A stretch of DNA of 33,763 bases. Origin: UMGS1002 sp050309735. Its GTDB lineage: Bacteria; Bacillota; Clostridia; Oscillospirales; CAG-272. Position numbers and translations under genes: made by a program. Of this stretch, positions 5,373 through 14,024 are shown one piece after another. Each line of letters starts with the position of its first letter. Position 1 is the stretch's first letter. The DNA lies in the NCBI GenBank assembly GCA_050309735.1, contig JBNRMS010000079.1:1-33763 (forward strand), in the 5' to 3' direction. The notes beneath the pieces were generated by a model. The model made no database searches. It saw only the letters and a program-made list of their open reading frames with translations, and was not told where the DNA came from.

Positions 5373-7126
5373 GAATAGTTGTCGGAGAAGGCAGCTGCGG
5401 TATCGCCGCCGGAGCCGGTGCCGTTTATTCAGCCATTGAAAAATCTCTTTCCTCTTTGGGATGCCTCGAGAAGCTCTCGATAACGGGATGCAACGGAATG
5501 TGCTTCCTTGAACCTATCGTCGACCTTTACGGTGACGACGACACACTTGCCGCCCGCCTTGTGCGGGTAACGGAGAAGGATGGCTCGGCAATAGCAGAGG
5601 CAGCGGTGTCGGGCAACATTGCTAAAATCAACAAACTAATAATCGATCCCGCCGACGCGCAGTTTTTGTCAAAACAAAAAAGAGTTTCCCTCTCTAATTG
5701 CGGGAACATCAACCCCGAGGATATCGGAGATTACATAAGAACCGGCGGTTATAAAGCTATTAAATCGGTACTTGCCGGCATGACGCCCGAGCAGGTGATA
5801 GACGAGGTTAAGGTGTCCGGCCTTGGGGGGCGCGGCGGTGCCGGATTCCCGACGTGGTTTAAGTGGAACGCCGCGCGCGCGTCGGATGCCTCCCCGAAAT
5901 ATCTAATTTGCAACGCTGACGAGGGCGACCCCGGGGCGTTTATGGATCGCGCTCTTATCGAGGGCGACCCCCACCGCCTAATCGAGGGTATGCTCATAGG
6001 CGCCTATGCTATCGGAGCGGACGAAATGATAGTTTATGTCCGCGCCGAGTATCCCCTTGCAATCCAGCGGCTCAAAAAGGCAATAAAGCAAGCACGGGCG
6101 GCAGGGCTGCTTGGCGATAATATTCTCGGTTCGGGCTTTTCATGCGATATGCGCATCAAGGCAGGTGCCGGGGCATTTGTCTGCGGCGAGGAGACGGCTC
6201 TTATCGAATCTCTTGAGGGCAAGCGCGGAATGCCGCGGCTCAAGCCCCCCTTCCCTGCGCAATCGGGTTACTGGAACAAACCCTCCAATATAAATAATGT
6301 TGAAACATTCGCAAACATCCCGTGGATCTTCGCAAACGGGGGCGAGGCTTTTGCTTCGCTTGGCAGTGCCGAAAGCAAGGGCACGAAGGTCTTTGCCCTG
6401 ACGGGAAAAACCAAACGGGGAGGACTTGTTGAAATTCCGATGGGCATGACCCTGCGTGACGCGATTTTTGATATCGGCGGCGGAATTGTCGACAACAAGG
6501 AGTTCAAGGCGGTACAGATGGGCGGTCCATCGGGCGGGTGTATTCCTGCAGAACTGCTTGACACGGTTATCGACTACAAAAAGCTCGGAGCAACCGGGGC
6601 AATAATGGGCTCGGGCGGAATGGTGGTTATGGACGACTCGACCTGCATGGTTGGCATGGCAAAATTCTTCCTTGACTTCACTGCTAAGGAGTCTTGCGGG
6701 AAATGCGTTCACTGCCGCCTTGGAACTAAGCGAATGCAGGAGATTCTTGCACGAATTGTTGTTGGGAAGGGTCAGGAGGGCGATATCGAGTTACTTGAGG
6801 AGCTCTGCCTTGCCATTAAGGACGGCGCGCTGTGCGGTCTCGGGCAGACTGCCCCCAACCCCGTACTCACAACCATCCGCTATTTTAAGGACGAATACAT
6901 AGCGCATATCAGAGACAAGAAATGCCCCGCCGGTGAGTGCTCCGCGCTGATAGACTACATAATTGACCCCAATATGTGCACCGGCTGCTCGATTTGTGCG
7001 AGGAAGTGTCCGGTTGGCGCGATATCCGGCGTCGTCAAGCAGCCCTATGTTATTGACGCCGACAAATGCACACGCTGCGGACAGTGCAAGCCCCTGTGCC
7101 GCTTCGGCGCGATATATACAGAATAA
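5369..7126 (+). CDS. NuoF-like FMN/NADH-binding subunit with ferredoxin tail (StnB/HydB-type)
   Basis: 585 aa. Domains in order: an N-terminal thioredoxin-like [2Fe-2S]-type region (Cys10, Cys41, Cys45), the NuoF core with FMN/NADH motifs GRGGAGFPTWFKW (154-166) and CNADEGDPGAFMDRALIEGD (181-200), and the [4Fe-4S] site Cys443, Cys446, Cys449 and Cys489. It ends in a two-cluster ferredoxin domain (Cys537/540/543/547 and Cys567/570/573/577). Known: HydB/HndC/StnB proteins oxidise or reduce NAD(H) at FMN and relay electrons through these clusters. AAGGAGG precedes the start, and the start overlaps the previous stop (ATGA). The N-terminal region shows three obvious cluster Cys (plus Cys32) instead of a clean four-Cys pattern. 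The next gene starts 13 bases after the stop. Confidence 0.93.
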   Translation: MRIVVGEGSCGIAAGAGAVYSAIEKSLSSLGCLEKLSITGCNGMCFLEPIVDLYGDDDTLAARLVRVTEKDGSAIAEAAVSGNIAKINKLIIDPADAQFLSKQKRVSLSNCGNINPEDIGDYIRTGGYKAIKSVLAGMTPEQVIDEVKVSGLGGRGGAGFPTWFKWNAARASDASPKYLICNADEGDPGAFMDRALIEGDPHRLIEGMLIGAYAIGADEMIVYVRAEYPLAIQRLKKAIKQARAAGLLGDNILGSGFSCDMRIKAGAGAFVCGEETALIESLEGKRGMPRLKPPFPAQSGYWNKPSNINNVETFANIPWIFANGGEAFASLGSAESKGTKVFALTGKTKRGGLVEIPMGMTLRDAIFDIGGGIVDNKEFKAVQMGGPSGGCIPAELLDTVIDYKKLGATGAIMGSGGMVVMDDSTCMVGMAKFFLDFTAKESCGKCVHCRLGTKRMQEILARIVVGKGQEGDIELLEELCLAIKDGALCGLGQTAPNPVLTTIRYFKDEYIAHIRDKKCPAGECSALIDYIIDPNMCTGCSICARKCPVGAISGVVKQPYVIDADKCTRCGQCKPLCRFGAIYTE

Positions 7127-7139
7127 AGGAATCTCAGAA

Positions 7140-9209
7140 ATGAACGATAAAAAAGAAATCAGAATAATAATTGACGGTAAGGAGATTGTCGGCAGCTCCT
7201 CTGACACCCTACTTACCCTTGCCGAGGCAAACCGAATATATATTCCGACGCTCTGCCATCATAAGAGCTTAACGCCATATGGGTCCTGCGGTTTATGCGT
7301 GGTTGAAGCCGATGGAAACCCAAAGCTGCTCCGCGCCTGCGCGACAAAGGCGGTCGACGGAATGGTCATCCGCACCGTCACCCCGCGGGTCACAAATGCC
7401 CGCAAAATCGCGCTTGAGCTGCTAATGAGCGACCATGAGGGAGACTGCCGCGGACCCTGCACGCTAAACTGCCCTGCAGGAACCGACTGTCAGGAATACC
7501 TTCGTCAGATAGCTTTAGGCGACTATCACGGCGCGGTCGAAACCATAAAAAATAAGATTCCCATGCCCGCTTCAATCGGGCGCGTCTGCCCCCACCCCTG
7601 CGAGACGAAATGCCGCCGCGGGCTTGTCGAGTCTCCTCTCTCAATCGCGCAGCTAAAATATTTCGCCGCCGACCGAGACCTTGCCTCCGACAACCAATTC
7701 CGCCCCAATGTAAAACCCGACACCGGCAAAAGGGTTGCCATAATCGGCGGTGGCCCCGGGGGGCTTTCTGCCGCCTATTACCTGCGTCTTGCGGGGCATG
7801 GTGTCGATGTTTACGATGCGATGCCGCAAATGGGCGGAATGCTCCGATATGGAATACCCTCATACCGTCTGCCAAAATCCATACTTGACCGAGAAATAGC
7901 CGATATAGCCTCGCTCGGGATTAATATGATAAATAATTCCCGCGTCGGAGAGGGCGGGCTTACGCTCTCTTCGCTCAAGGAAAAATACGATGCCGTTATC
8001 GTGGCTGCGGGAGCCTGGAAAAGCTCCAGTCTGCGCTGCCCCGGCGAGAGTTTAGAGGGCGTTTTCGGCGGCATTGATTTCCTCGCTGATGTGTCTCTCT
8101 GGCTTTCCGGCGACAAGGCCGAAGCTCCCGCTATAGGAGAGCGCGTAGCTGTCGTCGGCGGCGGAAACACCGCTATGGACGCTTGCCGCACCGCCGTAAG
8201 ACTGGGGGCTAAGGAGGTTTATGTAATCTACCGACGCACGCGCGCTGAGATGCCTGCCGAGGAAATCGAGATAGAAGAGGCCGAGGAAGAGGGCGTTATT
8301 TTCAAGTTCCTCGCAAACCCCGCAGAGATTATCGGAGAGCGGGGCAAGGTAAGCGCTGTTAAGCTTCAGGTTATGGAATTGGGTGAGCCGGACAGCCGAG
8401 GTCGACGTTCACCTGTTGCTGTCGAAGGAAAATTTGAACACCTTGCGCTCGACACAATTATCATGGCAATAGGGCAGAAGGTTGATGTGAAGGGGCTTGA
8501 CGAGATAGCTCTCGGCAGTCGCGGCACAATTGCAGCCGACGAGGAAACCTTCATGACCTCGATTGATGGCGTGTTTGCAATAGGAGATGCCACGAATAAC
8601 GGTGCCGACATCGCGATTTCCGCGATAGGAGAGGCCGAGAAAGCCTCGAAGGTAGTCGACAGCTATCTTTGCGGCAGGCTTGTTAAATACCGCAAGCCCT
8701 TCCTCTCGGAGCGTGTTGTCAGTGCCGAGAATTACCGTAACCACAAAAGGATTCCCCGCGCAAAAATGCCGTGCCGCCCCGCTGAGGTTAGAAAAAATGA
8801 TTTTTACGAGATAAACCTCGGCTATGATGAAGCCACCGCACAAAAAGAAGCTCTGCGCTGCCTTGTCTGCGGCTGTCACGACTTTGGCGAATGCCAATTA
8901 ATTGATGTTGCCAACACCGAGATAATCAATCCGCAAAGGCTCGCCGGCGAGAAAAATATCCATCCCACCGAGAAAACCCTTGTGGCTATCGAGCGCGACC
9001 CGGGAAAATGTATCCTATGCGGAATCTGCACCCGCACCTGCGACGATGTGGCTAAAGAGGGGCTTATCGGACTTATCGGACGCGGCTTTTCCACCGAAAT
9101 AAGACCTGTACTAAAAACCGAGGAGGCCGCCGAGGTGTGCCGCGATTGCCTTCTCTGCGCAAGGGCGTGTCCCACGGGTGCGCTGCGCATAATAGACCTT
9201 GATGAGTAA
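7140..9209 (+). CDS. Fusion of NuoG-type [2Fe-2S] domain, GltD-like FAD/NADP(H) oxidoreductase and ferredoxin (StnC/NfnB-like)
   Basis: 689 aa from ATG 7140 (AAAGGA upstream; an earlier in-frame Met at 6963 lies inside the previous gene). Residues 1-80 are a plant-type [2Fe-2S] domain (Cys39, Cys50, Cys53, Cys67). Residues 100-165 hold the Cys-rich GltD-type cluster region (CRGPCTLNCPAGTDC, CPHPCETKC). Next come an FAD Rossmann fold (IIGGGPGGLSAAYYLRLAGH, 201-220), an NADP(H) fold (VAVVGGGNTAMDACR, 336-350, with YRRTRAEMPAEE) and the FAIGDATNNG motif (479-488). The C-terminus has clusters CLVCGC (574-579), CILCGICTRTC (624-634) and CRDCLLCARACP (667-678). Known: Stn complexes couple ferredoxin, NAD and NADP by flavin-based bifurcation, with this subunit providing the NADP site. 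That this one bifurcates is inferred. Confidence 0.88.
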   Translation: MNDKKEIRIIIDGKEIVGSSSDTLLTLAEANRIYIPTLCHHKSLTPYGSCGLCVVEADGNPKLLRACATKAVDGMVIRTVTPRVTNARKIALELLMSDHEGDCRGPCTLNCPAGTDCQEYLRQIALGDYHGAVETIKNKIPMPASIGRVCPHPCETKCRRGLVESPLSIAQLKYFAADRDLASDNQFRPNVKPDTGKRVAIIGGGPGGLSAAYYLRLAGHGVDVYDAMPQMGGMLRYGIPSYRLPKSILDREIADIASLGINMINNSRVGEGGLTLSSLKEKYDAVIVAAGAWKSSSLRCPGESLEGVFGGIDFLADVSLWLSGDKAEAPAIGERVAVVGGGNTAMDACRTAVRLGAKEVYVIYRRTRAEMPAEEIEIEEAEEEGVIFKFLANPAEIIGERGKVSAVKLQVMELGEPDSRGRRSPVAVEGKFEHLALDTIIMAIGQKVDVKGLDEIALGSRGTIAADEETFMTSIDGVFAIGDATNNGADIAISAIGEAEKASKVVDSYLCGRLVKYRKPFLSERVVSAENYRNHKRIPRAKMPCRPAEVRKNDFYEINLGYDEATAQKEALRCLVCGCHDFGECQLIDVANTEIINPQRLAGEKNIHPTEKTLVAIERDPGKCILCGICTRTCDDVAKEGLIGLIGRGFSTEIRPVLKTEEAAEVCRDCLLCARACPTGALRIIDLDE

Positions 9210-9218
9210 GGTATAAAA

Positions 9219-9245
9219 AAGCGGATTTTCTCAGAAAAGCCGCTT
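9219..9245 (+). other. Hairpin after the transhydrogenase operon
   Basis: AAGCGG-A-TTTTC-TCA-GAAAA-G-CCGCTT folds into an 11-bp stem with one mismatch, ten bases after the stop. No T-run follows on the plus strand, so termination would be incomplete. The next gene (9299) may be partly co-transcribed. Confidence 0.45.
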
Positions 9246-9298
9246 GCCGAAATAAAATAAATTGCTTTAAGTTAAAAGGCAGTCCGCAAGGAGAATTT

Positions 9299-10663
9299 AT
9301 GAAGGGGAAACCAATGGACATTTACAACTCTTACGCAGCCGAGCTTCCGGTGTTCGGCACATATGATGTACTGGTTATCGGCGGCGGACCGTCGGGTATC
9401 TGCGCTGCGGTGTCCGCGGCGAGGTGCGGTGCTCGCGTTGCCGTGCTCGAGAGGTATGGAACACTCGGCGGTAATATGACTATAGGTAATGTGGGCCCCT
9501 TAATGGGCCGTGTGGGGCCGGGCACAATCGCGCGGGAGGTCAACCGCATGGCTCAAACCAGAATGCCGCTTGGAAGAATTGCACAGGATATCGAAGGCCT
9601 TGAAATAGAGTTGATCAGGTGGGTGTCGGATGCCGGGGTTAAAATTCTTTTACAAAGCTCCGCAGGTGATGTTCTCATGGAAGGAAACACTATAAGGGGC
9701 GTTGTCGCCTCGACCCCAACGGGATTCCAGATTTTCAAAGCAAAAGTTATCATTGACGCTACCGGCACTGGCCTTGTCGCGTTCAGGGCAGGGGCGCCCA
9801 TAAAAACCGGTCGCGACGAGGACGGACTGTCACAGCCGGTTTCGATAATGTTTACACTCGGTGAGATTGATGACACCAAACTGCTTGAGGGGAAAGACGA
9901 AACATACGACACAACAACACGAAACAAAGAGTTTATTTCTCGTACATACGCGGCCAGCTACTCGGGTATCCTGCCAAGCAGCGTTCCGCTTATAAGGCTA
10001 TACAGAACCTGCCGGGGGAACGAATGTATTGTCAACGCGACGCACATGAATTTTATCGATGGAACGAATCTGCACGATATTGAGAAAGCGGAAATAGAGC
10101 TTCGCACGCAGATTCCATGGATTATTGATTACCTGCGAGGAAATGTGCCTGGCTTTGAGAAATGTCGTCTTGTGAGAAGCTCGATGACACTTGGTATAAG
10201 AGAGTCTCGGCGGATAATGGGAGATTATATCTTGACCGAGGATGATCTGCGTGTCGGTCAGCGCTTCCATGATGTCGTTGTGCATGGTGCGGATTTCTTC
10301 TTCGATGTTCATGGAATACGCGGCGGGGGTCAGCAAAGCCGGGAGCAGGCTAAACCATATGATATTCCCTATCGCAGCCTGCTGCCGCAAAATGTTGAAA
10401 ATCTCCTTGTCGTGGGGCGCTGCATTTCGGGGACTCATCTGGCTCATTCATCATATCGCGTTATGAATATCGCAATGGCAACAGGCCAAGCCGGCGGGGC
10501 GGCCGCTGCCGCCGCTGCCGCCGCAGGAGTTACCCCAAGGGAGCTGCCATATCAAACAGTCCAGGATGAGCTGACAAAAATGGGTGTGGATCTCTGGTGC
10601 GACGATAGCGTTCTCGAGTATGGGAAGGTGCGGACAGCGCCGCGGGCATACGAACCGAATTAA
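9299..10663 (+). CDS. FAD-dependent oxidoreductase (FAD_oxidored family)
   Basis: 454 aa starting MKGKPMDIYNSYAAELPVFG. AAGGAG lies five bases before ATG 9299; a second in-frame ATG is at 9314. The N-terminal dinucleotide fold is clear (VLVIGGGPSGICAAVSAARC, then VAVLERYGTLGGN). The C-terminal part has GIRESRRIMGDYILTEDDL and the FAD-contacting LLVVGRCISGTHLAHSSYR, both diagnostic of the FAD_oxidored family (PF12831-type), whose substrates are mostly unknown. It ends near an alanine-rich tract (GGAAAAAAAAAG). The gene follows the transhydrogenase genes by 89 bases and shares their strand and composition, so a redox link is possible but not shown. The in vivo substrate cannot be told. Confidence 0.85.
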   Translation: MKGKPMDIYNSYAAELPVFGTYDVLVIGGGPSGICAAVSAARCGARVAVLERYGTLGGNMTIGNVGPLMGRVGPGTIAREVNRMAQTRMPLGRIAQDIEGLEIELIRWVSDAGVKILLQSSAGDVLMEGNTIRGVVASTPTGFQIFKAKVIIDATGTGLVAFRAGAPIKTGRDEDGLSQPVSIMFTLGEIDDTKLLEGKDETYDTTTRNKEFISRTYAASYSGILPSSVPLIRLYRTCRGNECIVNATHMNFIDGTNLHDIEKAEIELRTQIPWIIDYLRGNVPGFEKCRLVRSSMTLGIRESRRIMGDYILTEDDLRVGQRFHDVVVHGADFFFDVHGIRGGGQQSREQAKPYDIPYRSLLPQNVENLLVVGRCISGTHLAHSSYRVMNIAMATGQAGGAAAAAAAAAGVTPRELPYQTVQDELTKMGVDLWCDDSVLEYGKVRTAPRAYEPN

Positions 10664-10702
10664 GCGCAAGCAATAACGGCCAATGTCAAGAAGATTCTAA
10701 AA

Positions 10703-10735
10703 CAGAAAAAACCTTGAAGGTGTAACGCTTCAAGG
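10703..10735 (-). terminator. Minus-strand terminator of the transposase remnant
   Basis: On the minus strand CCTTGAAG-CGTTACAC-CTTCAAGG is followed by TTTTTT, a textbook rho-independent terminator. It probably belongs to the end of the decayed insertion sequence. Confidence 0.75.
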
Positions 10736-10746
10736 CTCAGACCGAA

Positions 10747-10784
10747 GAAAAACCCAATCGAGCTTAAGCGAGAGAGGGTTTTTC
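10747..10784 (+). terminator. Plus-strand terminator after the FAD oxidoreductase
   Basis: GAAAAACCC (10747-10755) pairs with GGGTTTTTC (10776-10784), followed by TTTAAT. The stem has T-runs on both strands and overlaps the end of the transposase remnant, so it can stop transcription from both sides. Confidence 0.75.
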
Positions 10785-11128
10785 TTTAATTGAGAAGAAA
10801 GCATGAGAAAAGACCAGAAGAGGGCGGTTATATGGCGGCAGCATGCCATACTTGCGCTTCAAACTTGCAGCTTTTTGAGGCTCATGCACGCAAAAGTGAG
10901 CAAGACTTGCATTTTTAGCCTTGCTATTCCTTCGTATTGCGTGAACCGCAATCCGTGCTTCCCCTTTGCCTCGGCAAACACACGCTCTATTCTTTCCTTG
11001 CGCAATTTATAACTTTCTTTGCCCTTCTCCGAGTGCTTAACTGAATCGTCTACACTTAACCGGACATGAATTAGAGGGTTTCCAATAAGAGTCGGCAGTG
11101 CGAGAGCTACAAAGCTTGGAACTGCCAT
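10764..11128 (-). pseudogene. IS1182-like transposase, C-terminal remnant with frameshift
   Basis: On the minus strand the frame from 11128 encodes KHSEKGKESYKLRKERIERV, then FAEAKGKHGLRF and LLTFACMSLKKLQV. This is the C-terminal end of DDE transposases of the IS1182 group (RKERIERVFAEAKxKHG, then MxLKKL). The frame stops at 10859-10861 (TGA), but shifting by one base continues with KRKYGMLPPYNRPLLVFSHA and about 11 more residues to a TAA at 10764-10766. That is what a full IS1182 tail looks like, so a single-base deletion has broken the gene. The N-terminal three quarters are missing. Residues before about position 25 of the frame do not look like transposase. The remnant cannot move by itself. 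Confidence 0.8.
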
Positions 11129-11268
11129 GAGCGCCAGAGAGACAAGAAAGGGTGCAATCCACCGTTTATATCGTACATAAGCTAATATCCACTTAATCTA
11201 TACAATAAAAAATTTAATTGGCTGCAAGCCTGAATAACCTACAAAAAGTGAAGATATGACAATTTTTC

Positions 11269-11297
11269 TTTACTATTTTAAATAATTGTGTTACAAT
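11269..11297 (+). promoter_or_regulatory. Promoter of the EAL-domain gene (TTTACT-17-TACAAT)
   Basis: TTTACT (11269-11274) and TACAAT (11292-11297) are 17 bases apart. The predicted leader of about 128 bases (to 11432) was inspected for a cyclic-di-GMP riboswitch; none is recognisable. Bases 11129-11268 hold nothing identifiable. Confidence 0.55.
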
Positions 11298-11431
11298 AAT
11301 AATAATTAATGTCAGAACCGGATTTAAATAGACTTACAAAAGGCATGTATTACTGTATTTTTATCATTAGATAACCGTTTATAAAAAAATAGTTAGAAAT
11401 GAAAAAGCGATGGGGTTATAAGGAGGATACA

Positions 11432-13933
11432 ATGCTAATTAAAATTTTAGTTGTTAGTGACACGGCATCTGACGGATTTTACATTAAAAATGCACTAAGC
11501 GAATATTCAGTCTTAACTGCTTGCGACGGCATGGAAGCGATGTATGTGCTTGAGGCTCAGGACGGAATTAACCTTCTCATACTTGATTTAAGCATACCCG
11601 ATGGGCTGCAAATTCTTGAAGCACTAAAAGAGAACGAGCGGTTCGCGAGGCTGCGCATTATAGTTTTGACGAATCATGATGAGGCGGATAACGAAATCAA
11701 AGCTTTAAGTCTGGGCGCTGCTGACTATATCCGCAAACCAATTCACATGGTTTCGTTAAAGGCAAGGATTGATATCCATGCCTCGCTGTTGCGTGCCGAG
11801 CAAGTAGCCGAACACCATCTCGACGTGCAGACGCATTTTTTCGACATTATTTTTAACCAAGCGCCGATAGGCATTGCAATTTCATATAACCCACACGAAA
11901 ATCCCTCTGACGAGTCCATTGTGAAAATCAACCCGATATACGAAAAAATCACAGGCAGAACACGGGAAGAACTTCTGTCTTTAGGATGGGGAGCAATAAC
12001 ACATCCGGATGATTTAGAAGAAGACATGAATAACTATAGAAAGCTGCAGTCAGGTGAAATCAAAATCTATTCAATGGATAAGCGATATATCAAACCCGAC
12101 GGGTCTGTTGTCTGGGCGCATATAATCGTTGCGCCGCTTATTCAATCAAACTCGCATCAAATTAGCAATATCTGCTTAGCTCAGGATATTACAGAGCGTA
12201 AAGCGGTTGAGAAGGCATTGCACGAGAGTGAGCGCAGCAAATCTGTTGTTCTTTCCCACCTGCCGGGACTTGCATATAGGTGTAATTACGATAGCGAATG
12301 GACCATGCAGTACGTTTCAAAAGGCTGCTTTTACCTCACAGGATATGCCCCGGAGAGTCTTCTGTATAACAGAGACCTGTCCTACAATGATCTCATCTCG
12401 CCAGAATACCGCGAAACTTTATTTAATGAATGGGTGCGAATCCTTTCAAATAAGTTGCCGTTTAAACACGAGTATGAGATTATAACTGCGGCAGGTGAGC
12501 GCAAATGGGTTCTGGAGTTGGGGCAAGGGATTTATAACGATAAAAATGAAGTGGAGGCGCTGGAAGGAATTGTTATCGACATTTCAGATCGAAAAGCAAT
12601 TGAAAACGCTCTAAAATATAACAATGAACATGACAGGTGGACAGGACTACATAATCGAGATTATATGGTTTCATTGCTTCAAAGAGATATTAAACTAAAG
12701 GATAAGTCCAAAAAGGCACTCATCGGGATCAATTTGAGTATGGTTCAGTTGGTTGCGGCCAATTATTGGTTTCAGTATTCTCAGAACTTAATAAAAAAGG
12801 CGTCTGAGGCTCTTCGTCTCTACTGCACCAACACACGTCTTTTGTTCCATCCTCGCGAAAATCGCTTTGTTTTTTATATATTTGACTATAAAGACAAAGG
12901 CGAGCTTCTTGATTTCAGCTATACCATTGCAGAAGCTTTAGAAACTATATTTGTAACAGAAAAGATAGGCGGCGGAATCGGGATTCTTGAAATCGAGCAA
13001 TCCTCAAGCATAGTTGATGTTGATTTACTTCTACGACGGCTTCTGATTGTCTCAGAGCGGTCTGTCAGTTTTTTTGGAAAGGACTTTGAGGTTTGCTTTT
13101 ATGATGAAAAGCTGGAAGACTTGATAAATCGCGAAAGGGATATTGTAGAAATCCTCGACATCATAGCTGCGGATAAACAAACTAATAATAGTTTATTTTT
13201 GCAGTATCAACCGATTATTGATTTAAAATCAGGTGTAATCAGCGGTTTTGAGGCACTTGCCCGATTAAGAACTGAAAAGCTTGGACCTGTGTCCCCTGTT
13301 GAATTTATTCCCATAGCAGAGAAAACAAAGCTCATCCTTCCGATTGGCGAAAAAGTTATTATAACAGCATTTCGCTTTCTAAACAAGCTCAAAGAGCACG
13401 GCTATAATAATATTGATATTTCAATTAATATTTCTGTAATTCAATTATTACATCCAAATTTCACAAGCAGGCTCTTTGAGCTAATAGAGCATATGCAGGT
13501 TAACCCGAAAAACGTCGGTATTGAGATTACAGAATCGGTCTTTACAAGCGATTATGAATGCATCAATAATGTAATCAGAAAGCTGCGGTGTGCGGGACTT
13601 CACGTTGCCATAGATGACTTCGGGACAGGCTATTCCTCCCTTGCAAGAGAAAAAGAATTAGTAGTCGATTATTTGAAAATTGATAAATACTTTATAGACA
13701 AACTAATAGGCTCCGAGCTTAACAAAGCAATCACAAGCGACATTATTTCGATGTCACATAAACTTGGGCATAGCACAATTGCCGAGGGGGTTGAGCATGA
13801 GATTCAGATGCAATACTTAAAAGAACACGGCTGCGACAGGGTGCAGGGATATTTAATCAGCAGACCGCTTAATGAAGAAGATACACTCGAATTTTTAAAG
13901 AAACAAGAACAGTCACTGTTAGCGCTCAAATAA
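11432..13933 (+). CDS. Response-regulator/PAS/degenerate GGDEF/EAL protein (predicted c-di-GMP phosphodiesterase)
   Basis: 833 aa. ATG 11432 is chosen because TAAGGAGGATACA precedes it; an ORF Met at 11399 lacks a site. Domains: a receiver (1-125; phospho-acceptor Asp52 in LLILDLS, Lys102 in YIRKP), two PAS domains with PAC ends (about 130-258 and 265-390), a GGDEF-like domain (about 395-555) and an EAL domain (about 565-825). The GGDEF signature is lost (HPRENRFVFY at 473-482), so no cyclase activity is expected. The EAL domain keeps its catalytic set: FEALAR (Glu607), NIS (Asn666), EITES, DDFGTGYSS (Asp728/729), KIDK, AEGVE and QGY. It should hydrolyse cyclic di-GMP under control of phosphorylation and PAS ligands. 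No cognate histidine kinase is in the window. The neighbour is a diguanylate cyclase. Confidence 0.92.
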   Translation: MLIKILVVSDTASDGFYIKNALSEYSVLTACDGMEAMYVLEAQDGINLLILDLSIPDGLQILEALKENERFARLRIIVLTNHDEADNEIKALSLGAADYIRKPIHMVSLKARIDIHASLLRAEQVAEHHLDVQTHFFDIIFNQAPIGIAISYNPHENPSDESIVKINPIYEKITGRTREELLSLGWGAITHPDDLEEDMNNYRKLQSGEIKIYSMDKRYIKPDGSVVWAHIIVAPLIQSNSHQISNICLAQDITERKAVEKALHESERSKSVVLSHLPGLAYRCNYDSEWTMQYVSKGCFYLTGYAPESLLYNRDLSYNDLISPEYRETLFNEWVRILSNKLPFKHEYEIITAAGERKWVLELGQGIYNDKNEVEALEGIVIDISDRKAIENALKYNNEHDRWTGLHNRDYMVSLLQRDIKLKDKSKKALIGINLSMVQLVAANYWFQYSQNLIKKASEALRLYCTNTRLLFHPRENRFVFYIFDYKDKGELLDFSYTIAEALETIFVTEKIGGGIGILEIEQSSSIVDVDLLLRRLLIVSERSVSFFGKDFEVCFYDEKLEDLINRERDIVEILDIIAADKQTNNSLFLQYQPIIDLKSGVISGFEALARLRTEKLGPVSPVEFIPIAEKTKLILPIGEKVIITAFRFLNKLKEHGYNNIDISINISVIQLLHPNFTSRLFELIEHMQVNPKNVGIEITESVFTSDYECINNVIRKLRCAGLHVAIDDFGTGYSSLAREKELVVDYLKIDKYFIDKLIGSELNKAITSDIISMSHKLGHSTIAEGVEHEIQMQYLKEHGCDRVQGYLISRPLNEEDTLEFLKKQEQSLLALK

Positions 13934-14024
13934 CCGCTTAGATTCACAGTATCTGAAATAAAACCACAAATTCGATTTATCTGACAGCTGATAAAAAATA
14001 AAAACGCAAGGAAGCGATGCTTGA

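Noticed and set aside
7390..7875. Long antisense frames (also 6140-6712, 8409-8897, 25963-26907)
   Set aside because: They are mirror frames of conserved Fe-S/flavin and TsaD-like genes; GC-rich codon use keeps the opposite strand open.
9219..9245. Rho-independent terminator after the transhydrogenase genes
   Set aside because: The stem is good but no T-run follows on the plus strand, so it is listed only as a hairpin.
10803..11012. 69-aa plus-strand frame
   Set aside because: It is antisense to the transposase remnant, which explains the open frame.
11304..11431. Possible cyclic-di-GMP riboswitch in the leader of the EAL gene
   Set aside because: No GEMM-type core or stable fold is recognisable.
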